Part shown: positions 16,895 to 28,275 of the stretch, piece by piece
Position numbering within the stretch: the stretch's first letter is position 1
How the letters are laid out: every line of letters starts with the position of its first letter
Source: Paenibacillus sedimenti
Lineage (GTDB): Bacteria; Bacillota; Bacilli; Paenibacillales; NBRC-103111
Reading direction: 5' to 3'
DNA length: 64,000 nt
Assembly: GCF_014534655.1 (NCBI RefSeq)
Contig: NZ_JACVVD010000011.1
Coordinates: 124,001 to 188,000 of the forward strand
The notes under the pieces: generated by a model
What the model was told of the DNA's origin: nothing
Seen by the model: the letters and a program-made list of their open reading frames with translations, nothing else
Database searches by the model: none
Position numbers and translations under genes: made by a program

Positions 16895-17814
16895 CATCTC
16901 GTATAATATCGCTGACAATCCAACGCGGCCATGCACCCGGAACCTATAGCATTCAGTATTTGCCGGTATCGCCGGTCCTGCACGTCTCCACAGGCAAATA
17001 CACCGGGAATATCAGTTTCTGTTGTTCCCGGCTTAACCAATATGTATCCTTGTTCATCTAAGGGCAGCTGTTTGGCGAGAAATTCCGTATTGGGCTTACT
17101 GCCGATGGCTATGAACACTCCATCCGCTTCCAGACTTTCCTCTTGTCCAGATTCATGACTGGTAACTCTGAGGCCTGTCACACCTTTCTCTCCAGTAATG
17201 ACTTCGAGCGGGGTCCGGTTCATCAGCCACCTGATTTTCCTTATTTCACGCGCCCTCTCCTGCAAAGCTAAAGAGGCCCGCAATTTATCGCTTCGATTAA
17301 CAACAGTAATCTCCGATGCGTAGTGGGATAAATAAATCGCTTCCTCCATCGCCGAATCTCCTCCGCCAATGACGAGTACTTTTTTGTCCCGAAATAAGAA
17401 TGCGCTGCAAGGGGCGCATGTACTTACCCCAAGCCCCAGATAATCTTTTTCTCCCGGTATACCAAGAAGTTTAGCCGTTGTACCTGTAGCGATGATCAGG
17501 GTTTCGGTTTTTATCTCTCCCCAGCCTTCCAGCCAAACCTTAAAAGGGCGCTTCGACAAGTCTACTTCATATACATCGCCGATTTTGACCTGCGCCCCGA
17601 ACTGCTCAGCTTGCCTGAACATATTGTCGAGCAGATCCGGCCCGCTTATCCCATGAAGAAAGCCCGGGAAATACTCGATTTCCATCGTCGTCGTTAAATG
17701 ATAGCTTGGCCTTTGGCCTTTAATAACGAGCGGCTTCAGACCCGCTCTTGCCATATAAACGGCGGCGGTAAATCCTGCAAGCCCAGCCCCGATGATGATG
17801 CTTTTGTATTCCAT
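16894..17814 (-). CDS. Thioredoxin-reductase-like FAD/NAD(P) flavoprotein with altered active site
   Basis: A 306-residue flavoprotein with the class II pyridine nucleotide-disulfide reductase layout of TrxB: FAD site GAGLAG (9-14), redox pair CAPC at 133-136, NADPH site GGGDSA (150-155) and C-terminal FAD motif FACGDVQD. In authentic TrxB the CxxC is followed by Asp, which protonates the flavin-thiolate intermediate; here the residue is Ser137 (CAPCS). The usual aromatic-rich QPW-like residues after the dimer helices are RRYRQI. It may reduce a non-standard thioredoxin or another disulfide protein. The gene stands alone with its own terminator. Confidence 0.82.
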   Translation of the reverse strand: MEYKSIIIGAGLAGFTAAVYMARAGLKPLVIKGQRPSYHLTTTMEIEYFPGFLHGISGPDLLDNMFRQAEQFGAQVKIGDVYEVDLSKRPFKVWLEGWGEIKTETLIIATGTTAKLLGIPGEKDYLGLGVSTCAPCSAFLFRDKKVLVIGGGDSAMEEAIYLSHYASEITVVNRSDKLRASLALQERAREIRKIRWLMNRTPLEVITGEKGVTGLRVTSHESGQEESLEADGVFIAIGSKPNTEFLAKQLPLDEQGYILVKPGTTETDIPGVFACGDVQDRRYRQILNAIGSGCMAALDCQRYYTR

Positions 17815-17953
17815 ACTAGCCTCCCGACGCTGTCAATATTTTCATTATTATTGCTCTTTGCGGCGTACACTATTCTGTCGTGAATAAGTGACGTTATTTT
17901 AAACACACTATGAAGGTATGCAGCAAACCGAAAGGGGTTATCAAGGATTCATT

Positions 17954-18475
17954 ATGAGACGTAGAAACCTGCTTATGTATCTGACTGTTTTCTTTGCAAA
18001 GTGCGTCTTATCCAGTTCGCTAGATTCATATTTTATTAAAAAAGGGAAGATTTCGTACCCCGTTCGGCCTTTTGCAAAAATATTTGACACCAATATTTTG
18101 TACGATTTATTGTTCTATCCTCTATTAAGTGTGGTTTGGATAAGATATACCTATAAGAGTAAGCCGCTGGAATTGTTAACCAGAAGTTTGTATTTCAGTG
18201 TGCCCATGTCAGCACTTCAATGGTTTTTAGAAAAGAAAACAGCTTTGTTCCAATGGAAATCCTGGACAATCCTGCATACTTTTGCATCGATTAACTTTAC
18301 GTTATTTACGATTCGAGGACTTGTAAGTTTATTGAAAAGAATCACCCAGACATCTGTTGAAGAAGAATGGAACCTGTTTGAATCAAAAATAAATATCGAT
18401 CTTTTTTCACCTGGGCTCATAGGAAGCATTGCTGCCATCAAGTCTCCACACCATCACTATGAACAAATCCGATAA
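17954..18475 (+). CDS. Small membrane protein, possibly CBO0543 family
   Basis: A 173-residue protein with a basic N-terminus and about four hydrophobic segments (for example YDLLFYPLLSVVWI). The pattern of short helices with a WFLEKKTALFQWKSW stretch resembles the CBO0543 family of Bacillota membrane proteins of unknown function, but I cannot confirm it. AAGGA lies six bases before the ATG at 17954. It overlaps the next membrane gene by 17 bases, so the two are probably co-expressed. Confidence 0.6.
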   Translation: MRRRNLLMYLTVFFAKCVLSSSLDSYFIKKGKISYPVRPFAKIFDTNILYDLLFYPLLSVVWIRYTYKSKPLELLTRSLYFSVPMSALQWFLEKKTALFQWKSWTILHTFASINFTLFTIRGLVSLLKRITQTSVEEEWNLFESKINIDLFSPGLIGSIAAIKSPHHHYEQIR

Positions 18476-18920
18476 AATAGAGAAATTATTATGGAGTATT
18501 GCACTACCTGGGTTTGGTCAGTTATTGAATAGAAAATATGTGAAAGGGCTAACGCTTATCATTCTGGAAATTATCGTCAATATTAATTCAAATCTCAATG
18601 ACATCATTATTGACAGCTTTAAGGGCAACATTCAAGCTGCCGTCCAGCATACGGATTATAACTGGTTGATGTTTTATCCTTGTCTATACATGTTTGGGAT
18701 ATGGGATGCATATAAAGATGGGGGAGATACCGCTGAGTTTGCGTATATTCCTTTTGTGCTGGGAGCCTTCCTTGGTACGGTTGGCATCATTTATTCCGAT
18801 GTGCTGAGGCCTTTCAATATTCTCTTCGGTCCTGTGTGGCTGCCTATGATTTTTTCATTTGTTGGAAATGCGATCGGCATTACACTGTTTTTGGTATTAC
18901 GTAAATTACGGATAACCTAA
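18459..18920 (+). CDS. Hypothetical membrane protein
   Basis: A 153-residue protein with four predicted transmembrane segments. The start reads IALPGFGQLLNRKYVKG, a pattern seen in small TM2-like membrane proteins (helix, Gly-rich turn, basic loop, helix). I do not recognise a function. The ATG at 18459 lies inside the upstream gene and has no clear ribosome site; a TTG 30 bases earlier is an alternative. Coupling to the upstream membrane gene is likely. A strong hairpin follows. Confidence 0.55.
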   Translation: MNKSDKIEKLLWSIALPGFGQLLNRKYVKGLTLIILEIIVNINSNLNDIIIDSFKGNIQAAVQHTDYNWLMFYPCLYMFGIWDAYKDGGDTAEFAYIPFVLGAFLGTVGIIYSDVLRPFNILFGPVWLPMIFSFVGNAIGITLFLVLRKLRIT

Positions 18921-18969
18921 AAAGGGATGTTCCCGTCTGCTTCAGACTTTCGGGAAATCCCTTCTTTTT
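18920..18969 (+). terminator. Terminator after the two membrane genes
   Basis: AAAGGGATgTTCCCG pairs with CGGGAAATCCCTT around a CTGCTTCAG loop, followed by CTTTTTG. Confidence 0.75.
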
Positions 18970-18979
18970 GGTTATGACT

Positions 18980-19021
18980 TTACGTAACTTAATAACTATT
19001 ATAAACTTAATTACAATAAGT
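18980..19021. promoter_or_regulatory. Possible operator region of the catE-like gene
   Basis: The palindrome TTACGTAA (18980-18987) and the inverted repeat ACTTA-N7-TAAGT (19005-19021) lie just before the gene. In Bacillus, catE is controlled by HxlR-type repressors that bind such AT-rich palindromes. The match is by resemblance only. Confidence 0.3.
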
Positions 19022-19044
19022 AACCATATAGGAGTGAACTTCCG

Positions 19045-19911
19045 ATGTCCGTAGCTCTGCACTCTGATATCAAGCTTGGTTTAGTGAAGCTGAAAGTGTC
19101 CAATCTGGAACGTTCTATACGTTTTTACCAAGAAGTAGTTGGCTTACAAGTTCTTCAAGCCGGCTCCACGTTAGCAGAACTAACCGTTGACGGGCGACAT
19201 CCTTTTCTCGAGCTCGAAGAGATTCCGAATGCCCAGATTACAGCTCGCAGATCCGCCGCCGGACTCTATCATTTCGCTATTTTGCTACCTACTCGCAAAG
19301 ATTTGGGCGCTTCTTTGCGGAACCTGATTGAATCGGGTATTCACATCGGTCAAGCCGACCATTTGGTTAGTGAGGCTTTGTATATTACCGATCCGGACAA
19401 CAACGGCATTGAAATATATTGCGATCGTCCGCGTGATACTTGGCGCCGCGATGCTGAAGGCAACTATATTATGGCTTCCGATCCTATCGATTGGGAAGGA
19501 TTGCTGAGCGAAGCAGCGGATATGCCGTGGAGCGGTTTACCTGCGGGTACGACAATGGGACATATCCACTTCCATGTTAGAGATTTGCAGGTGTCCAAAC
19601 ATTTCTATTGTGACATCCTGGGCTTCGATATCGCCGCTGATGCATCTGCGACTATGAGAGCTTTGTTTATTTCAGCCGGAGGCTACCATCACCATATCGG
19701 CATGAACCTTTGGGCAGGCCAGAACGCGCCGGTAACTGCTCCGAACGCAACGGGACTTGACTATTACACGATCGTTTTCCCAAATGCGGATGAAAGACGC
19801 AAGGCGATTGAGCGTTTGCAGGGCGCAGGGTTTTCTCCCGTAGAACAGGATGAAGCATTTGTCGTAATCGATCCTTCGGGTATTCGTTTGAAAATGGCGA
19901 GCGGGGCGTAA
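19045..19911 (+). CDS. Catechol-2,3-dioxygenase-like VOC protein (CatE/YfiE type)
   Basis: A 288-residue cytosolic protein built of two vicinal-oxygen-chelate modules, residues 10-125 and 168-285. Candidate metal ligands are GLYHFAILL near 76, MGHIHFHVRD near 172 and GIEIYCDRP near 126. Size and order match Bacillus CatE/YfiE, an iron-dependent extradiol dioxygenase induced by catechol and quinones. AGGAGTG lies seven bases before the ATG. It stands alone between two terminators; no ring-hydroxylating or CatD-like DoxX partner is adjacent. Confidence 0.78.
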   Translation: MSVALHSDIKLGLVKLKVSNLERSIRFYQEVVGLQVLQAGSTLAELTVDGRHPFLELEEIPNAQITARRSAAGLYHFAILLPTRKDLGASLRNLIESGIHIGQADHLVSEALYITDPDNNGIEIYCDRPRDTWRRDAEGNYIMASDPIDWEGLLSEAADMPWSGLPAGTTMGHIHFHVRDLQVSKHFYCDILGFDIAADASATMRALFISAGGYHHHIGMNLWAGQNAPVTAPNATGLDYYTIVFPNADERRKAIERLQGAGFSPVEQDEAFVVIDPSGIRLKMASGA

Positions 19912-19936
19912 GGAAATTCAGCAGCCAAATGAAATA

Positions 19937-19990
19937 AAACAAGCTTGGTTCTAACCATTATATAAATGGCAGGGACCAAGCTTGTTTTTA
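19937..19990 (+). terminator. Terminator after the catE-like gene
   Basis: AAACAAGCTTGGT pairs with ACCAAGCTTGTTT, followed by TTATTT. It may also serve lacZ on the other strand. Confidence 0.75.
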
Positions 19991-20013
19991 TTTCTGTAGC
20001 CGGTACGGCATAA

Positions 20014-23181
<3,168 letters not shown>

Positions 23182-23185
23182 TTAC

Positions 23186-23262
23186 AATGCGTATCATATT
23201 TATCAACTCACCCTTCATTGTACAGGACAACTTTTTCTTTTAAAATATAAGATACGACGCAT
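23186..23262. promoter_or_regulatory. Inverted-repeat operator candidate between lacZ and araC
   Basis: AATGCGTATCATATTT (23186-23201) and AAATATAAGATACGACGCAT (23243-23262) are imperfect inverted copies of one motif, placed close to each divergent start. Such paired half-sites suit an AraC-family dimer. Confidence 0.45.
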
Positions 23263-23286
23263 CATATATTAAAAAATGAAAGAGAT

Positions 23287-24144
23287 GTGTTTCTCATCAT
23301 GGCTGTGGACTACAGAAAATTTTTCCTCATTACCGAAACGGACAGGAAACTGCCGCTGATTATGGATACGGTTGGCTTTGAAAACGAGCAGCAGCCCACC
23401 CTGAGGGAAGAAGGCTTCCCCTGCTTTCACTGGCTGCAGACGACGCAAGGCAGCGGCGACATCCAGATGGGCAATATCACGGTTAAACTTAACGAGAATC
23501 AAGGCATTCTTATGCCTGCAAGCATACGGCACGAATACCGGGCTTCCGGTTCGGTATGGTCCACCTGGTATTTGACCTTTGACGGCGTATTAGCGTCCTC
23601 CATCGTCCACGCTTTGGAGCTCCCGCTGATGACACTGCTCAGTTGGGGACCCGATACACCGCTGGCCTCCATCCATGAGGATTTTTATGAAAAGTACCGC
23701 TATAGCTATGATTTTACCGGGATGAACGGATCGCTGGAGGTGTATCAGTTTTTAACGCTTCTCAAAAAGCATGGCTACGTCAACCGCGCCGCCTCCTTCT
23801 CGCAGAGCCACCAACGGCTGCTGCCGCTTTTGATCCGGCTCGAAGAATGCTATGCACAGTCCGATGTAGGGCTCAGCTGGATGTCAGACCTGCTCTGCGT
23901 CAGTCCGCAGCACGTTAACAATCTGTTCCGTAAAGCGTTCGGCATCTCTCCTTACCAATACTTACTACACCTGCGGCTCCAAAAGTCCAAAGAAATACTA
24001 ATCGCTGAACCGCATAGTACGGTCAAGCAGATCGCCGAAGCAACCGGCTTCCTGGACGCTTCGCATTTCATCTCTACCTTTCGCAAATCGGTGGGCATGA
24101 CGCCGGATTTCTTTAGAAACCGGTATAAAGAAAGAGACTACTGA
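23287..24144 (+). CDS. AraC-family transcriptional regulator, probably of lacZ
   Basis: A 285-residue cytosolic regulator. The N-terminal 150 residues form a cupin-like effector domain (LNENQGILMPASIRHEY). The C-terminal hundred residues hold the two helix-turn-helix motifs of the AraC/XylS type: LSWMSDLLCVSPQHVNNLFRK and VKQIAEATGFLDASHF with GMTPDFFRNR. It is divergent from lacZ, so control of lacZ by a galactoside is likely. The start is uncertain: GTG at 23287 or ATG at 23299. Its stop lies inside a hairpin shared with gerKB. Confidence 0.85.
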   Translation: MFLIMAVDYRKFFLITETDRKLPLIMDTVGFENEQQPTLREEGFPCFHWLQTTQGSGDIQMGNITVKLNENQGILMPASIRHEYRASGSVWSTWYLTFDGVLASSIVHALELPLMTLLSWGPDTPLASIHEDFYEKYRYSYDFTGMNGSLEVYQFLTLLKKHGYVNRAASFSQSHQRLLPLLIRLEECYAQSDVGLSWMSDLLCVSPQHVNNLFRKAFGISPYQYLLHLRLQKSKEILIAEPHSTVKQIAEATGFLDASHFISTFRKSVGMTPDFFRNRYKERDY

Positions 24145-24169
24145 AGTCATTCACTTCGGTCGTCTCTTT
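24131..24169. terminator. Bidirectional terminator formed from both converging gene ends
   Basis: AAAGAGACTACTGAAGT pairs with ACTTCGGTCGTCTCTTT around a 5-base loop, with two mismatched positions that could form G-U pairs. The araC stop and the gerKB stop both lie within it. Confidence 0.75.
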
Positions 24170-25245
24170 AAACGTCCTCTAATCAACATAACGAAAAAAA
24201 GAACAGCCGGAATAATTCCAATGAAAATTTTATTGACATGGAATTGATCCGCTATGATATCACCGATCTCTAAATGCGACTGCCAGCTTCGCGGAAGAAG
24301 GGAAGTGATATAAATAACGGCTCCAACCGGAAGGGCGAACCTTCGATAATCGGTATGAAACAACTGAGATAGCCCAAGTATAGCGGCCAAATACCATAAT
24401 GTCGCCTTGATAAATATCCCCGCATAGAAAAGTAAAATGACAAGTGCATCAAAACGTTCGAATATTTCAGCGATCTGAATCAACTGAACGGATTGCAGTA
24501 GAGGTACAGTACTAATGCCAGTTAATTCCGGCCCCAGAACGACAAGGTTCATGATATTCGCGATAAGAATAACGATGCCAGATATAAAAAAAGAGCGAAT
24601 CGACGTTTTGAACATCTCTTTTTTCTCGTTTAAATAGCTCCAGAACATCAGAAAAATCACCATTTGGCCGAATGGAAACCAAACGGTATGTGCTACACTT
24701 TCCCGTAATACAGGTTGTAATCCATTTTCTAAGACCGGAAAAAGACGATTCCAATGCACAGCTCCTGAAATAAATTGCATAATAAGCAAAATTAAATAAA
24801 AAGACAGTACGCCAACCACTATAAATTCGGCTAACCGAAAGAAGACTTCTATTCCCTTGTAAATCGCATAGATCGATATCGTTAACATAATTAGCATAAT
24901 GAGGGAAATGGGACCACGGGGAAGAATGGTCATAAGAGTAAGATCCCCAAAGTCCCGCAAATTTCGCATGGATTCATAAGCAAAGAACAAAGCATAGAGC
25001 AATAAGACGAACTTCCCTGCGAATGAACCGAAATATTGAATCAATAGCTGACTCCAGTTTTTTTCCGGTTCCCTGTGTTGGATCGCCAAAAAAAGAAAAA
25101 GCAGCAGTAACCCTAGCAGAAAGCTAGTAAAGACGACCAACCAGGCGTCTTGATTAGCTCTAATGCCTAATTCGAATAAAGGCGTACTCCCTATTTGAAA
25201 TAAGATGATCATCGCACCCAACTGGTATTTACTGATCCGCTCCAT
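24151..25245 (-). CDS. gerKB: Spore germinant receptor permease-like B subunit (GerKB type)
   Basis: A 364-residue protein of the GerAB/ArcD amino acid permease-like family with ten hydrophobic helices, sitting in the spore inner membrane. It begins MERISKYQLGAMIILFQIG, typical of GerKB, and contains YKGIEVFFRLAEF in the middle. It is thought to form the germinant-binding subunit. AGAGG lies seven bases before the ATG at 25245. It is the last gene of the gerKA-KC-KB operon, 16 bases after gerKC. Confidence 0.9.
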   Translation of the reverse strand: MERISKYQLGAMIILFQIGSTPLFELGIRANQDAWLVVFTSFLLGLLLLFLFLAIQHREPEKNWSQLLIQYFGSFAGKFVLLLYALFFAYESMRNLRDFGDLTLMTILPRGPISLIMLIMLTISIYAIYKGIEVFFRLAEFIVVGVLSFYLILLIMQFISGAVHWNRLFPVLENGLQPVLRESVAHTVWFPFGQMVIFLMFWSYLNEKKEMFKTSIRSFFISGIVILIANIMNLVVLGPELTGISTVPLLQSVQLIQIAEIFERFDALVILLFYAGIFIKATLWYLAAILGLSQLFHTDYRRFALPVGAVIYITSLLPRSWQSHLEIGDIIADQFHVNKIFIGIIPAVLFFVMLIRGRLKRRPK

Positions 25246-25261
25246 GAAGAAGCCTCTTTTC

Positions 25262-26479
25262 TCATTCTTTTTTACCGGAGATTCTGGAAAAGGAGTCATC
25301 GATCATTCCGGTTCGTCGGATTGTTACCTTGACATTAATGTCCATTCTTATCTTCGTGAACTCGTTTTCCCAGTTCTGACTCAGCGTTTTCCATTCTCGC
25401 GGAAAAGACTTATGGAATGCGTCCCCAAAGCCCAGCGTATCTGCTTTCATCTTTTTCACAGCTTGAAATGAATTCTCTACGTCGTTCCTAATTTGCTCTT
25501 GAATATATTTCTCAAGTTTGGTTAAGGCTTCAGACTTGTGTTTCAGATTTAAATTGCAAGCCGTTTCAATCAAGTTTCCTTGCGCATTAATATCTACAGA
25601 CATAAACAAATTACCGTTAGAAATGCTCGGTTTTAATTTGGTGCGGGATTTCTCAATCAAAAAGGAGGACAGCTGTTCACGGCTGCTCTCCCCTTCACAG
25701 GAAAAGACGATCGTCGTTTGTTTTAAGCGATTCGTTATCCACGGGATGCCTAGGCTTTCCTTTCGATTTAACCAACCGGCAAACTTGTCTTGCTTAAATA
25801 CCGCAACTCGATCCAATTTCAATACGGCGGAACTGCGAGTTTCATTGAGTGCATCTAAAGAGACTTGACCCTGCTGCTCACCCATTATTTTGATTTCCGG
25901 CAATGTGGCGCTTGCGGATGGATTTGTCATTGTGGATATGAATTCATGTAACTTGGATTGAACTAAATTGGTTTGTCTGTTTCCCTGTCCGCTTAGCAAA
26001 TTGGAAAGCGCATTTCCGGGAATGTTCTCTAGTGGCGTAAGAACTTCCAACACTCTCTTGGCGTCTACTTCCGAAATAAGAACATTCGTATTCTCCCTTG
26101 ATTCGTAACTTCTCAAGAAAGCGTCCAATATGGGGTTGACTCCGTATTTAGCAACACGCTGGCTGATAATAATGACGCGCGTATGAGAAAAAAAGAGATG
26201 GCGCGGGGCTTCTAATTCACTCTTTTGAATGGCCTCCAGGATGGTCTTTCCTTTCGATGAAAAGACAGTAACCGGAGATTGGGAGCCTCCTCCTCCGGCT
26301 TTACTCTGGGATGACTTCGGAATGATGATTTGAAAGGTCAACACCCATTGATTGCTTTCGTCCATATCAAAGGCTATTGCGCTGATGATCCCCAGTCTAT
26401 TAAGTTCGATTTTGTTCGAACAACCGCTTTCAAGTAACAACATGATGGCGATCAGCAGCAAGATCAGCCTTCGCTTCAT
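25262..26479 (-). CDS. gerKC: Germinant receptor lipoprotein C subunit (GerKC type)
   Basis: A 405-residue Ger(x)C lipoprotein. The signal peptide ends in the lipobox LLESGC (Cys20), and ELNRLGIISAIAFD is the conserved start of the mature domain. Further family motifs are SHTRVIIISQRVA and the C-terminal FGDAFHKSFPREW. It is anchored on the outer face of the spore inner membrane with the A and B subunits. It lies 23 bases after gerKA. Confidence 0.92.
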   Translation of the reverse strand: MKRRLILLLIAIMLLLESGCSNKIELNRLGIISAIAFDMDESNQWVLTFQIIIPKSSQSKAGGGGSQSPVTVFSSKGKTILEAIQKSELEAPRHLFFSHTRVIIISQRVAKYGVNPILDAFLRSYESRENTNVLISEVDAKRVLEVLTPLENIPGNALSNLLSGQGNRQTNLVQSKLHEFISTMTNPSASATLPEIKIMGEQQGQVSLDALNETRSSAVLKLDRVAVFKQDKFAGWLNRKESLGIPWITNRLKQTTIVFSCEGESSREQLSSFLIEKSRTKLKPSISNGNLFMSVDINAQGNLIETACNLNLKHKSEALTKLEKYIQEQIRNDVENSFQAVKKMKADTLGFGDAFHKSFPREWKTLSQNWENEFTKIRMDINVKVTIRRTGMIDDSFSRISGKKE

Positions 26480-26502
26480 TTCCTTATCCCCTTTTTACAT
26501 CA

Positions 26503-28095
26503 TTACTTCATCTTGTCCTTGTCGGAAGGGTTAGGGCGCCGATTTACATTTTGACGAACATAATTGTTCTTAGCGAAAAGTCGCGGTCTGGTAACCATCA
26601 TCCACCAAGGTACCCTGACAACGGTATCCTTCAAGTTGTTTGGTACAAAAGGCGCTAGGGGGGTCAAGTAAGGAATGCCAAAAGAGCGAAGAGATAACAT
26701 ATGAATCAACAGAAAGAAGAGCCCCGACATAATCCCGAACAATCCTAAGGCTGCGGCAAGAACCATTAATATAAAGCGAAGCAAACGTGCTGCAATCGAG
26801 ATATTAAATGCCGGAACGACGAAGTTGGAGATCGCCGTAAAGGCTACTACGATCACCATGGCCGCCGATACGAGACCAGCTTCAACAGCTGCCTGTCCCA
26901 AAACAAGAGCTCCAACGATGGAAATAGCAGAACCGATAGCCCTAGGCATTCGAACCCCTGCTTCCCTTAATATCTCGAATGTGATTTCCATCATTAAAGC
27001 TTCAAAGAATGCCGGAAAGGGAATCCCTTCCCTTTGGGCCGCAAGACTAACCAGGAGGGTCGTGGGAATCATTTCTTGATGAAAAGTCGTGATTGCAATA
27101 TAGAGGGAAGGCAGAAGCATAGAAACGGTAAATGCAAAGAAGCGCAAAATACGCAAAAAGGTAGAGATATCGAACCTTTGATAATAGTCTTCACTGGCTA
27201 CGAAGAACTTGAAGAAGGTGATAGGCAGTACAAGAACAAAAGGTGTTCCATCTACCAAGACCGCAACCTGTCCATCCAAGATAGAGCCCGCAACACTATC
27301 GGGACGCTCCGTGTTAATGATTGTAGGAAACGGGGTAAAGGTTTGGTCCTGAATAAATTCTTCCAGATAGCCGCTTTCAAGAATGCCGTCTATTTCAATG
27401 CGATCGAGCCTTTGAAGAACTTCGTTCACCACTAAATCATTGGCGGTCCCCTTTAGATACATAACACTAACGTCTGTTTGGGTTACGAGTCCGATTTTGC
27501 GGTCGATTTTCCATAGATTCGGACTTTTGATTCTGCGCCGGAGCAACGCAACATTGGTGCTTATATCCTCGGTGAACCCATCTTTAGGACCTCGAATAAC
27601 GGATTGAGACGAAGGCTCCTCTACGCCTCTTTGCATCCATTTGGCAGAACTTGCGGAAATGCCTTGTTCCCAACCCTCCGCAATAATAACCGTATCTCCG
27701 TTGAACAATGCGGATATCAATTCATCCATTTTACTTACAGTACTTGTGGCGCTAACAGTAAGAATTTTATCTTTAATGTCCGTAAAATAGTCCGAAGATT
27801 TTCTTTGCCCAGCTGTGTTTACTTCTGCATCGGACATGATCGGTTTCATGATGTTATCGTTTATAACAACGGTATCGGTTAGACCATTTACATAAACAAT
27901 AGCCATAGGCAAACCATTGGCTCCTTGAAATATTCGATTGGTAATATCCGAGCTATTTCCGGTTAACGCAATGATATTGTTAATATCTTGCCCAAGGTTG
28001 CCTGAAAGCGCTTCTGCTTGTTGAGTATTTGCTTGAGCGTCATGTTGCAGTTTCTCCTTTAACTTTCGGACAAATATCTTTAGGAATTTGCTCAT
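26503..28095 (-). CDS. gerKA: Spore germinant receptor A subunit (GerKA type)
   Basis: A 530-residue GerA-family protein: a hydrophilic N-terminal half with TDVSVMYLKGTAND and DGILESGYLEEFI, then about five transmembrane helices from residue 300 with SLYIAITTFHQEMIPTTLL, and a short cytosolic tail. The start at 28095 has AGGTGG nine bases upstream, while the ATG at 28104 abuts that site. The gene order A-C-B matches the Bacillus gerK operon, whose receptor responds to glucose; the germinant here is unknown. Confidence 0.92.
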   Translation of the reverse strand: MSKFLKIFVRKLKEKLQHDAQANTQQAEALSGNLGQDINNIIALTGNSSDITNRIFQGANGLPMAIVYVNGLTDTVVINDNIMKPIMSDAEVNTAGQRKSSDYFTDIKDKILTVSATSTVSKMDELISALFNGDTVIIAEGWEQGISASSAKWMQRGVEEPSSQSVIRGPKDGFTEDISTNVALLRRRIKSPNLWKIDRKIGLVTQTDVSVMYLKGTANDLVVNEVLQRLDRIEIDGILESGYLEEFIQDQTFTPFPTIINTERPDSVAGSILDGQVAVLVDGTPFVLVLPITFFKFFVASEDYYQRFDISTFLRILRFFAFTVSMLLPSLYIAITTFHQEMIPTTLLVSLAAQREGIPFPAFFEALMMEITFEILREAGVRMPRAIGSAISIVGALVLGQAAVEAGLVSAAMVIVVAFTAISNFVVPAFNISIAARLLRFILMVLAAALGLFGIMSGLFFLLIHMLSLRSFGIPYLTPLAPFVPNNLKDTVVRVPWWMMVTRPRLFAKNNYVRQNVNRRPNPSDKDKMK

Positions 28096-28216
28096 CAATA
28101 ACATCCACCTAGAAGCATGTAATATCTTCCATTCTCACCTGCCATTTCAAGAGTTATACATGGCTAGAACGGCACGCACTTCCATTTACCAAGAATGGTT
28201 TATTTGTTATACAAAA

Positions 28217-28264
28217 GAGGGTGTCCTTCAGCCATCTTCATGGCTTTTAGGACACCCTCCGCTT
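28217..28264 (-). terminator. Terminator after the SLH-PAP2 gene
   Basis: GAGGGTGTCCT pairs perfectly with AGGACACCCTC, with an inner AGCCAT/ATGGCT stem, and TTTTG follows on the minus strand. Confidence 0.85.
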
Positions 28265-28275
28265 AGAACGTTGGA

